From Eubacteriales bacterium (lineage in GTDB: Bacteria > Bacillota_A > Clostridia > Lachnospirales > Lachnospiraceae), in NCBI GenBank assembly GCA_030527765.1, contig JAUNAE010000006.1, forward strand, positions 1-31,642: DNA of 31,642 nucleotides, read 5' to 3'. Shown here in pieces: positions 24,266-31,505 of this stretch (positions are counted from its first letter, which is position 1; each line of letters starts with the position of its first letter). The notes beneath the pieces were generated by a model that was not told the origin of the DNA, did not search any database, and saw only the letters and a list, made by a program, of their open reading frames with translations. Position numbers and translations under genes: made by a program.

Positions 24266-24295
24266 TTGACAGAGAGATTATCCACAACTTATACT
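24266..24295 (+). promoter_or_regulatory. Promoter of the HD hydrolase-rhamnosidase unit, with an embedded DnaA box
   Basis: Consensus TTGACA (24266-24271) and TATACT (24290-24295) with an 18-base spacer. The spacer contains TTATCCACA (24278-24286), the perfect DnaA-box consensus, so bound DnaA would block the promoter. Confidence 0.7.
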
Positions 24296-24347
24296 GTAGA
24301 TACGAAACATTGTGGCCAGAAAACTATGGTCTGTCTGGAGGAAAATA

Positions 24348-25052
24348 ATGAAAAAGTCAGTAAGATCAAGGAAGAAAGAGGCTGTCAGAAAACAGCAGAA
24401 GGAGAAGGGGCCTCAGTATGTAATTTCCGACCGGCTCTTTCATGAAGATCATTTGTACCGGTATCTGGAGGACTTTATTTCCCAAAACCATCTGGAACAG
24501 AGCAGCCGAGCCCTGCCTTTTGCGAAAGAGAAACATGAGGGGCAGGTGCGAAGAGGAAAAGATCATATTCCATTTATTTACCATCCGCTTCTTGTGACTT
24601 GTCACGGAATTGCTCTTGGGTGGAGAGAGGACGAAATGATCGCGGCAGCACTGCTCCATGATGTGTGCGAAGACTGCAATGTCAAATATGACGAGCTTCC
24701 CGTATCTGAGGAGGTGCAGGAAGCAGTACGCTGCCTCACTAGAACCTACGCAGGGGATGTCAGAACCCTGGAGGAGGAGACGGCATATTACCAGAGGATT
24801 ATCAATAACCGGATTGCGACCTGCGTGAAGCTCCTGGATCGCTGCAATAATATTTCCAGTATGAGCAGCGGCTTTACCATGGAAGGAATCAAACGCTACA
24901 TTGACGACACAGAGACCTGGATCTATCCGCTTATCCTGGAAGCGGAGAAACGTTATCCGGAGGATCTTCACCAGCTGTTTGTCATTCAGTATCATATGAA
25001 AAGTGTCATGGACAATATGAAGAGAGAACTGATGTGGCATATGGCAAAGTAA
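24348..25052 (+). CDS. RelA/SpoT-like HD-domain hydrolase (small alarmone hydrolase candidate)
   Basis: 234 residues from ATG 24348 (GGAGGA at about six bases). A lysine/arginine-rich start is followed by an HD domain in the RSH hydrolase pattern: KHEGQVRRGKDHIPFIYHP (His63), ALLHDVCED (His104, Asp105, Glu108, Asp109) and CVKLLDRCNNI (Asp164). These match the metal and catalytic positions of the (p)ppGpp 3'-pyrophosphohydrolase domain of Rel proteins. No synthetase, TGS or ACT domain follows, as in Mesh1-type small alarmone hydrolases. Hydrolysis of (p)ppGpp or a related nucleotide is inferred, not shown. The rhamnosidase gene begins 20 bases after the stop, in the same unit. Confidence 0.82.
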   Translation: MKKSVRSRKKEAVRKQQKEKGPQYVISDRLFHEDHLYRYLEDFISQNHLEQSSRALPFAKEKHEGQVRRGKDHIPFIYHPLLVTCHGIALGWREDEMIAAALLHDVCEDCNVKYDELPVSEEVQEAVRCLTRTYAGDVRTLEEETAYYQRIINNRIATCVKLLDRCNNISSMSSGFTMEGIKRYIDDTETWIYPLILEAEKRYPEDLHQLFVIQYHMKSVMDNMKRELMWHMAK

Positions 25053-25072
25053 TGCAATTATTGGGGGAACAC

Positions 25073-27859
25073 ATGAAAATCACACATTTAAGAATCAATC
25101 ATCTTGAGAATCCGCTGGGATATGATTTCAACAATCCCAGCGTTTCTTATCTTGTAGAAGACAGCAAAGGAAATTTTCAGAAAAGCGCAAGGATCGAAGC
25201 TGCCTTTGATCCGGACTTTAAAGAGATGGTATTTGACAGTGGGGATGACGAAGCCATCAGTAATCTTGCCTATCCGCTGCCAATTGAGACCGCGGCTTCG
25301 ACGCGGTATTACTACCGGGTATCGGTGACAACAGATCAAGGCGAGAAGTGCACCAGTGAAACCGCCTGGTTTGAGACACCGAGAAGAGGAGAGTGGGACG
25401 CAGATTTTATTACGCCGGACGCAGACAAGAGTGTTCAGGCAGTGCTCAGCCGTTCCTTTGCAGTGGAGAAACCGGTGAAAAAAGCCAGAATGTATATGGT
25501 GGGTCTGGGAGAGTATGAATTTTATCTGAATGGAAAAAAACAGGGAGAGGAATGTCTCCTCCCGGGACTGTGCGATTACGAAACGTATCTGCCGTTCCAG
25601 ACATTTGAAGTGGAACTTGCCGAGGGAGAAAACGATATTCGGGTTCTTCTGGGAGACGGCTGGTACAAAGGCCGTTATGGACTTGGCAAACCGACAGAGA
25701 ACTACGGAGACCGTCTTGCCCTGATTGGAGAACTGCACATCTGGTATGAGGATGGCACAGAGGAGATTCTTAAGACGGACACCTCCTGGAAAGCGGAAAC
25801 TTCTCCGATCGTGGAGACAAGTATTTACAACGGAGAGACTTACGACAGCACCATTGCTCCTGAGACATTCGGAGTCAAGGTTCTGGATCTGGACAAGAAG
25901 AAGCTGATGGCGAGAATCAATCCGCCTCTTAAAGTACAGGAGACCATTAAGCCTGTGGAAGTGCTTCACACTCCGGCAGGAGAGACCGTACTTGATATGG
26001 GCCAGAACATGGTTGGATGGCTTTCCTTCCGATGCGATGCCCCGGCGGGAACGAAGATTTATCTGCAGTTCGGCGAGATTCTTCAGGATGAGAATTTTTA
26101 TCGAGACAATCTCCGCACGGCAAAGGCGGAATTTACGTATATTTCTGACGGAAAAGAGCGTGAAGTACGTCAGTACTTTACCTATTATGGCTTCCGCTAT
26201 GTGAAAGTGACCGGATGGGTTGGCGAGCTTCGCCCGGAGGATTTCACCGGTCTGGTGATTTATTCCCAGATGGAAGACAGAGGATTTATTCGAACTTCCG
26301 ATCCGCTTGTTACAATACTTTTTGAAAATGCGAAATGGGGTCAGAAGGGAAATTTCCTGGATATTCCTACCGACTGTCCACAGCGAGATGAGCGGTGCGG
26401 ATGGACCGGAGATGCCCAGGTATTTTCCGGCACTGCAACTTTTAACATGGATACTTACAGTGTTTACCGCAAATTCGGCTTTGATCTCTGGTGTGAGCAG
26501 CAGAAATATCAGGGTGCAGTGACGGATATGGTGCCTACCGTTGGAAAAGCCTTCACCTTCTCTACGGTGTGGGGAGAAGCGGCAACGGTCATTCCGTGGA
26601 ATGTGTATCTTCATACAGGAGATCCGGGAATTCTGAAGGATCAGTATGAGAGCATGAAGGGATGGGTAGAGTACATGCACCGGGAAGATGACAAATACGG
26701 GGCAAAACGTCTCTGGCAGACAGGATTCCACTACGGAGACTGGCTGGCATTGGACGGAAATGTAGACGGAGGCGTTTACGGACGAACAGACCCATATTAT
26801 ATCGCATCGGCATATTACTATCATTCGACAGATATTCTGGCAAAGGCAGCCGAGGTGCTTCATAACACAGAGGATGCAAAAATTTACCGGACCCTGGCAG
26901 AAGAGATCAAAGCAGCCTTCCTTTCCGAGTATTTTTCCGGTACGGGAAGACTGACGGAAGATACTATGACAGGCTACGTGGTGGCACTGTATATGGGACT
27001 GTATCCGGAAGAGGCAGAGGAATCTGTGAAGGCCGGACTTATGAATAAACTGCGTAAGAACCGCTATCATCTGGAGACAGGATTTGTCGGAACACCTCTT
27101 CTCTGCAGAGTTCTTTCCGATCATGGAATGAATGATATGGCATACCACATTCTGATGGAGAAAGGATACCCGGGATGGCTGTTTGAAGTTCTCATGGGGG
27201 CAACGACCATTTGGGAACGTTGGAATTCCGTGCTGCCGAACGGCAAAATCAGCGGCACAGAGATGAATTCTCTGAACCACTATTCCTACGGTTCTGTAGT
27301 TGAGTGGATGTATCGAAACATGCTTGGCATCAAACCTTGTGAGAAGGGTGCCGGATTTAAAGAATTCAGGATTGCACCTCAGCCGAATTACCAGATTCAG
27401 AAAACAGAAGGAAGTGTGCTGACATCTTCCGGTCTTGTAAAGAGCGGATGGGAGATTCAGGGCGATCAGTTGACAGTCAAAGTGACAGTTCCTTTTGATA
27501 CGAAGGCAACGGTGATTCTTCCGGATGCTAGGGCAGAACTTGTTTCCACAAATGCTGCAGAAGAACTTGTGCAGCAGGGAACAGAGGTAAAAGCTGTTCT
27601 CACAAAAGGAGAGTATACTTTTACTTACAAACCGACTGTGCCGTACCGCAAGATTTATTCTCTGGATTCTTCAGTAGAGGAATTGATGGAGAATCCGAAG
27701 ACCAAAGCGATTCTGGATGAGGAATTTTTTGCACGCTATCATTCGCTGCCATTCTTCGGAGAACTTCATACCTTCCGTGAAATTCTTCAGGGTCCATTCA
27801 CCTGGCTGCCTTATGAGACACAGGAACGGATTGATGCAAGACTTCGGGCGGTGGAGTAG
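25073..27859 (+). CDS. GH78 family alpha-L-rhamnosidase
   Basis: 928 residues, no signal peptide, so intracellular removal of L-rhamnose from imported glycosides or oligosaccharides is likely. N-terminal beta domains (about 1-320, including LPGLCDYETYLPFQTFEV and LLGDGWYKGRYG) precede the (alpha/alpha)6 barrel. IPTDCPQRDERCGWTGDAQ carries the presumed general acid Glu440, and GATTIWERWNS carries the presumed base Glu715. The order fits Bac_rhamnosid_N, concanavalin-like, six-hairpin and C-terminal domains. An extra tail of about 65 residues (LDSSVEELMENPKTKAILDEEF...) resembles a small helical module seen at the ends of several clostridial glycosidases. ATG 25073 follows GGGGGA by about five bases. 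The stop is one base before the thrS promoter. Confidence 0.93.
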   Translation: MKITHLRINHLENPLGYDFNNPSVSYLVEDSKGNFQKSARIEAAFDPDFKEMVFDSGDDEAISNLAYPLPIETAASTRYYYRVSVTTDQGEKCTSETAWFETPRRGEWDADFITPDADKSVQAVLSRSFAVEKPVKKARMYMVGLGEYEFYLNGKKQGEECLLPGLCDYETYLPFQTFEVELAEGENDIRVLLGDGWYKGRYGLGKPTENYGDRLALIGELHIWYEDGTEEILKTDTSWKAETSPIVETSIYNGETYDSTIAPETFGVKVLDLDKKKLMARINPPLKVQETIKPVEVLHTPAGETVLDMGQNMVGWLSFRCDAPAGTKIYLQFGEILQDENFYRDNLRTAKAEFTYISDGKEREVRQYFTYYGFRYVKVTGWVGELRPEDFTGLVIYSQMEDRGFIRTSDPLVTILFENAKWGQKGNFLDIPTDCPQRDERCGWTGDAQVFSGTATFNMDTYSVYRKFGFDLWCEQQKYQGAVTDMVPTVGKAFTFSTVWGEAATVIPWNVYLHTGDPGILKDQYESMKGWVEYMHREDDKYGAKRLWQTGFHYGDWLALDGNVDGGVYGRTDPYYIASAYYYHSTDILAKAAEVLHNTEDAKIYRTLAEEIKAAFLSEYFSGTGRLTEDTMTGYVVALYMGLYPEEAEESVKAGLMNKLRKNRYHLETGFVGTPLLCRVLSDHGMNDMAYHILMEKGYPGWLFEVLMGATTIWERWNSVLPNGKISGTEMNSLNHYSYGSVVEWMYRNMLGIKPCEKGAGFKEFRIAPQPNYQIQKTEGSVLTSSGLVKSGWEIQGDQLTVKVTVPFDTKATVILPDARAELVSTNAAEELVQQGTEVKAVLTKGEYTFTYKPTVPYRKIYSLDSSVEELMENPKTKAILDEEFFARYHSLPFFGELHTFREILQGPFTWLPYETQERIDARLRAVE

Positions 27860-27860
27860 G

Positions 27861-27889
27861 TTGACAAAATGAATCGGGTTGTCTATAAT
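27861..27889 (+). promoter_or_regulatory. thrS promoter (full consensus)
   Basis: TTGACA (27861-27866), exactly 17 bases, TATAAT (27884-27889): a perfect sigma-A consensus. It starts one base after the rhamnosidase stop codon. Confidence 0.92.
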
Positions 27890-27895
27890 AAGCCA

Positions 27896-28156
27896 CAGAA
27901 AAAGCGTTGAAGAGAAGAGTAAGTTGGAACATGACATCAGAGAAGAGCTCCTAGTGCTGAGAGAGCTCCTGTCGGAAGCCTTCTGAAGACCACCTCTGAG
28001 CGGCCTTAATACGGCCCGGTGATTCCGTTATCATCAACAATGAGCGGCTGTCGTCAGAACAGATGTTGTCTGGCAGGATGACAGCAAGTAGGGTGGAACC
28101 GCGAATCTGATATTCGTCCCTCACAGTAGAACATACTGTGGGGGATTTTTGTTTTC
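27896..28156 (+). promoter_or_regulatory. Threonyl T-box leader of thrS
   Basis: The canonical T-box AGGGTGGAACCGCG is at 28090-28103 and is followed by a terminator. Upstream, AGTA in the 5' arm of stem I and GAA at 27985-27987 mark the specifier loop. GAAGACCACC contains ACC at 27989-27991 (followed by A, as expected) and 27992-27994, both threonine codons, consistent with sensing uncharged tRNA-Thr. Uncharged tRNA would stabilise the antiterminator and allow thrS transcription. The exact specifier register needs folding. With the segment to 28262 it accounts for the 403-base gap between genes. Confidence 0.93.
28117..28156 (+). terminator. T-box intrinsic terminator
   Basis: CCCTCACAGTA (28118-28128) pairs with TACTGTGGGGG (28134-28144) around GAACA, with one T-G wobble, followed by ATTTTTGTTTT. 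Formation competes with the antiterminator containing the T-box bases. Confidence 0.93.
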
Positions 28157-28262
28157 AGTGAAACAGACACATATGGGTCTCTTGAGCCATACAGCCGGTA
28201 TCCCGAATCATTGAGAAAGCAATTCTTATGTATTTATGCAAATATAAAAAAGGAGAAATACT

Positions 28263-30032
28263 ATGGAACGCGAAGAATTTTTAAAAGTGTATCGCCATTC
28301 TCTGTCTCACATTCTTGCAAAAGCAGTGATTGAGATTTTTGGAAGAGAGAATGTACAGTATGCAATCGGACCACAGATCGAGAACGGAATGTATTATGAT
28401 TTCACACTTCCGAGAACTCTGAATTCTGATGACTTCAAAATGATCGAAGACAAAATGAAAGAGATCATTAAGAGAAGAGAAGACTGGGTTCGCAAAGAGG
28501 TATCCAAGGCTGAGGCACTGGAAATGTTCAAAGATCAGAAATTCAAAACAGAGTTGATCGAGGAGCTTCCGGATGAGGAGACTATCACTATTTACGAGAC
28601 AGGATCCGACTATGTAGATCTTTGCCGCGGACCGCACGTAGACAATTCTCAGGAGCTTATGAATGTTGCTTATGAGATTCGTTCCGTATCCGGTGCTTAC
28701 TGGAAGGGCGATGAGCACAGAGATCAGCTGCAGAGAATTTATGTATATGCTTTCCCGGATAAGAACCAGCTGAAGGAGTTCAAGAAATTCCTGCGTGAGG
28801 CTCTGGAGCGCGACCACAAGAAACTGGGACCGGCTCAGGAACTGTTCATGTTCGATGAGACTGCACCGGGTATGCCATACTGGCTGCCTCGCGGATGGAA
28901 ACTGTACAATGCATTGGTTGACTTCTGGAGAGAGATCCACGAAAGACATGGTTATCAGGAAATTTCCGGTCCGGTACTCAGCAACTCCAAGCTGTGGCAG
29001 ACTTCCGGTCACTGGGGACATTACAAAGACAACATGTTCATCATCCCGGGTGTAAAGGAAGATGAGAGCGATTTCTATGCAGCAAAACCAATGAACTGCC
29101 CGAACGCAATTCTTGTATATAAGAAAAACCTGCGTTCTTACAGAGAGCTTCCATTCCGTATTAACCAGTTGGATGTTATTCATCGTAAAGAGAAATCCGG
29201 TGAGCTGAATGGTCTGTTCCGTGTACAGATGTTCCATCAGGATGATGCACATATCCTTGTTGCTGAGGAGCAGATTGCAAGCGAGATCAAAGATATCATG
29301 GAGATCGCAACTGAGATCTATGGTACTTTCGGACTGAGCTATGCAGCTGAGCTTTCCACAAGACCGGATGACTTCATGGGAGACATCAACGTGTGGAACA
29401 AAGCTGAGGCTGAGCTGAAGAGCATTCTGAACGATGTTTACGGAGAAGGAAACTACGAAGTAAACGAGGGAGATGGTGCATTCTACGGACCGAAGATCGA
29501 CCTGAAGATGAAAGATGCTCTTGGAAGAGAGTGGCAGATGGGTACCATCCAGCTTGACTTCCAGCTTCCGCTGAACTTCGATATGAAATACGCTGCTCAG
29601 GATGGAACTGTGAAGCAGCCGGTTATGATCCATCGTGCAATCTTCGGATCTCTGGAGCGTTTCATCGGTATCATCATCGAGAACTACAAGGGTGCATTCC
29701 CATTCTGGCTGTCTCCATACCAGGTAGCAGTCGTTCCGATTCGTCCGGAGCACAACGACTATGCTAAGAAAGTGGTTGATGCACTGAAAGCTGTTGGCAT
29801 TCGTGTGGAAGTAGACTATGCGGATAAGAACATGAATGAGAAGATCAAGACTTATAAGACATACAAAGATCCATACATCATCGTTGTAGGTGACAAGGAG
29901 AAAGAGGAAGGCACCGTATCCATTACAGTTCGCGGACAGAAGCAGCAGCTTCATAATGTGAAACTGGAAAAACTCGTGGAAATGTGTGCAACTATGGAGA
30001 GAGAACACTCCAAAGAGCTGATCTCCGAGTAA
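28263..30032 (+). CDS. thrS: Threonine--tRNA ligase without a TGS domain
   Basis: Charges tRNA-Thr. 589 residues, against about 640 for the common bacterial enzyme. The N-terminal TGS domain is absent and the protein starts directly with the N2 editing region: HSLSHILAKAV (HxxxH motif), with RGPHV further on near YVDLCRGPHV. The catalytic core has MNCPNAI with zinc ligand Cys279, motif 2 GELNGLFRVQMFHQDDAHI, and motif 3 IFGSLERFIGIIIE. The anticodon-binding domain VAVVPIRPEHNDYAKKVVDAL is at the C-terminus. AAGGAG at eight bases fixes the start, so the short N-terminus is real. It is controlled by the T-box upstream. Codons are strongly biased, as in pckA. Confidence 0.96.
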   Translation: MEREEFLKVYRHSLSHILAKAVIEIFGRENVQYAIGPQIENGMYYDFTLPRTLNSDDFKMIEDKMKEIIKRREDWVRKEVSKAEALEMFKDQKFKTELIEELPDEETITIYETGSDYVDLCRGPHVDNSQELMNVAYEIRSVSGAYWKGDEHRDQLQRIYVYAFPDKNQLKEFKKFLREALERDHKKLGPAQELFMFDETAPGMPYWLPRGWKLYNALVDFWREIHERHGYQEISGPVLSNSKLWQTSGHWGHYKDNMFIIPGVKEDESDFYAAKPMNCPNAILVYKKNLRSYRELPFRINQLDVIHRKEKSGELNGLFRVQMFHQDDAHILVAEEQIASEIKDIMEIATEIYGTFGLSYAAELSTRPDDFMGDINVWNKAEAELKSILNDVYGEGNYEVNEGDGAFYGPKIDLKMKDALGREWQMGTIQLDFQLPLNFDMKYAAQDGTVKQPVMIHRAIFGSLERFIGIIIENYKGAFPFWLSPYQVAVVPIRPEHNDYAKKVVDALKAVGIRVEVDYADKNMNEKIKTYKTYKDPYIIVVGDKEKEEGTVSITVRGQKQQLHNVKLEKLVEMCATMEREHSKELISE

Positions 30033-30039
30033 TAAAATA

Positions 30040-30083
30040 AAAACTGCCGGCTGTTCTGATTTGGAACAGCCGGCAGTTTTTTG
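30040..30083. terminator. thrS terminator, bidirectional shape
   Basis: Perfect 17-bp arms at 30040-30056 and 30064-30080 (AAAACTGCCGG.../...CCGGCAGTTTT) with a seven-base loop and further T. The A and T ends allow use from both sides, so it may also stop transcripts from rsmH. Confidence 0.95.
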
Positions 30084-30126
30084 ATAGTCAAACGGATATT
30101 CGCAATCCGCTTCGCTTCTTGCTCAT

Positions 30127-30252
30127 AACCGAATAGCTGCTCCGCAGCTTATCAGTAGGAGCTTGAACTCCTACTGATACAAGCAAGTCCCCACCCACCG
30201 CTTAATGCTCTGCGCATTTGAAGCGGTGGGTGGGGACTTGCTTGATTCGGTT
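30127..30252 (-). repeat. Full-length dispersed structured element (family A), 126 bp four-way junction with terminal inverted repeats
   Basis: Ends are exact 8-bp inverted repeats, AACCGAAT (30127-30134) and ATTCGGTT (30245-30252). Inside are three hairpins: AGCTGC/GCAGCT (30135-30149), an 11-bp stem ATCAGTAGGAG/CTCCTACTGAT (30151-30178), and a perfect 23-bp stem (30181-30203 with 30221-30243) around a 17-base loop that itself holds AATGC/GCATT. Only four bases at the junction are unpaired. On the minus strand the order is long hairpin first, and the AGGAG is masked in the second hairpin. Its AACC end forms part of the rsmH stop codon. Confidence 0.88.
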
Positions 30253-31303
30253 AAGCACGGATTGCCCAGCGGAGTTTGGTGGAATGTGCTCTTGGATTGC
30301 GGAAACACTCCTCTTTGCTCGGACGGATCACATCTTCGGAAATCTCCTGATAGAGACCGGATTTTTTGCCGGCTTTGAAGGATTTTTTGACCAGGCGGTC
30401 TTCTCCGGAGTGGAATGTCAGAATCGCTACACGTCCGCCGGGAGCAAGAACACCCGGGAGTTTTTCGAGAAATTCGTAGAGAACTTCGAATTCGCTGTTG
30501 ACATCAATGCGGAGTGCCTGGAAGGTACGGACACAGGATTTCTTGACAGCCTCTTTTCGCTCTGCATCCGGGAGAAATGCGAGGGCTTTTTCAATGACAC
30601 CGCGAAGCTGGAAGGTTGTCTCGATGGGATCGCCTTTTCGATAGGTGTTTATGATTGCGGAAGCGATGCGATCTGCATAAGGCTCATCGGAATTTTCTTC
30701 CAGCATCCAGGCGATATCATCTTTGGAAAGAGAGCGGAGACGCTCTGCAGCACTTTCGCCTTTTTCAGGGTTGAATCGAAGATCCAGAGGACCGTCTGCT
30801 TTGTAAGAAAATCCTCGTTCCGGATTATCGATCTGCATAGAAGAGACACCGAGGTCAGCCATCAAAAACTGAAAAGGGCCGTACTGTTCGGCAACTTTAT
30901 CGATGTCCCGGAAGTTGATGTGCACCGGAGTAAAGATGTCTTCTCCGAAGCCACGGTCCCGAAGACGCTGGGTTGTTTTTTTGATTTCGATCGGGTCATA
31001 GTCCAGAGAGTAGAGATGTCCCTCTCCCTTCAGACATTCCAGAAGACGGGAGGAGTGACCGCCATATCCCAGAGTGCAGTCGAGTCCTTTTTCGCCGGGC
31101 TGTACTTTCAGGACATCCAGAATTTCCTCTGCCATGATTGGAATATGCATTCCCGCAGGGGTGCTTCCCTTGGAGATGACTTTTTCGATGGTGTCTTTGT
31201 ATTTTTCCGGATTTAATTCTTTGTATTTCTCGCTGAAATGCCGGGGATATTTCCCGGAATATCTTGGGCGGCGTTTGTGGGGTGTTGTTTTATTTTCTTC
31301 CAT
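30251..31303 (-). CDS. rsmH: 16S rRNA (cytosine-1402-N4)-methyltransferase RsmH, long form
   Basis: SAM-dependent methylation of C1402 in the ribosomal P site. 350 residues, about 40 more than typical RsmH. A basic N-terminal extension (about 1-50, HKRRPRYSGKYPRHFSEKYK) precedes the canonical HIPIMAEEILDVL. The SAM site LDCTLGYGGHSSRLLE, then YSLDYDPIEI, MADLGVSSMQID, ERGFSYKADGPLDLRF, and the C-terminal ILTFHSGEDRLVKKSFK and NPRAHSTKLRWAIR motifs are intact. It is not followed by ftsL or pbp and has no mraZ within 340 bases upstream, so it stands outside the division cluster and may be a second copy. GAGGA lies 11 bases before the ATG. The family A element abuts its stop. Confidence 0.94.
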   Translation of the reverse strand: MEENKTTPHKRRPRYSGKYPRHFSEKYKELNPEKYKDTIEKVISKGSTPAGMHIPIMAEEILDVLKVQPGEKGLDCTLGYGGHSSRLLECLKGEGHLYSLDYDPIEIKKTTQRLRDRGFGEDIFTPVHINFRDIDKVAEQYGPFQFLMADLGVSSMQIDNPERGFSYKADGPLDLRFNPEKGESAAERLRSLSKDDIAWMLEENSDEPYADRIASAIINTYRKGDPIETTFQLRGVIEKALAFLPDAERKEAVKKSCVRTFQALRIDVNSEFEVLYEFLEKLPGVLAPGGRVAILTFHSGEDRLVKKSFKAGKKSGLYQEISEDVIRPSKEECFRNPRAHSTKLRWAIRA

Positions 31304-31319
31304 AATTGTAAATTTCCTC

Positions 31320-31346
31320 GTAACTATCCGGAAACGGCATAGTTAC
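31320..31346 (-). promoter_or_regulatory. Leader hairpin next to the rsmH ribosome site
   Basis: GTAACTAT (31320-31327) and ATAGTTAC (31339-31346) are exact inverted repeats, extended by CCG/CGG around a four-base loop. On the minus strand the hairpin ends directly at the GAGGA of rsmH, so folding could influence ribosome access. Confidence 0.6.
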
Positions 31347-31370
31347 TTCCTTTCAAATATTTGTGATAGA

Positions 31371-31472
31371 TGTAACGATTCGGTACCTTACTGTTACGGA
31401 TCGGTGTAACAATTCGGTACCTCATTGATGTGGATTGGTGTAACGATTCGACACCATCATAGTTGTTGATAG
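31371..31472 (-). repeat. Three tandem 34-bp direct repeats in the rsmH leader
   Basis: Units begin at 31371, 31405 and 31439 with an exact period of 34. Cores are TGTAACGATTCGGTACC, TGTAACAATTCGGTACC and TGTAACGATTCGACACC; the second halves are less conserved. They lie between the probable start of transcription (near 31470) and the leader hairpin, so they would be transcribed. Confidence 0.85.
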
Positions 31473-31476
31473 GCTT

Positions 31477-31505
31477 ATCATACAAGACACATAAGAGAAT
31501 TGCAA
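31477..31505 (-). promoter_or_regulatory. Probable rsmH promoter
   Basis: On the minus strand TTGCAA (31505-31500), exactly 17 bases, TATGAT (31482-31477). The resulting leader of about 165 bases contains the 34-bp repeats and the hairpin. Confidence 0.65.

Noticed and set aside
30127..30252. tRNA gene suggested by the cloverleaf-like fold
   Set aside because: Arm lengths (23 bp stem), missing T-loop and D-loop signatures and no acceptor end exclude a tRNA.
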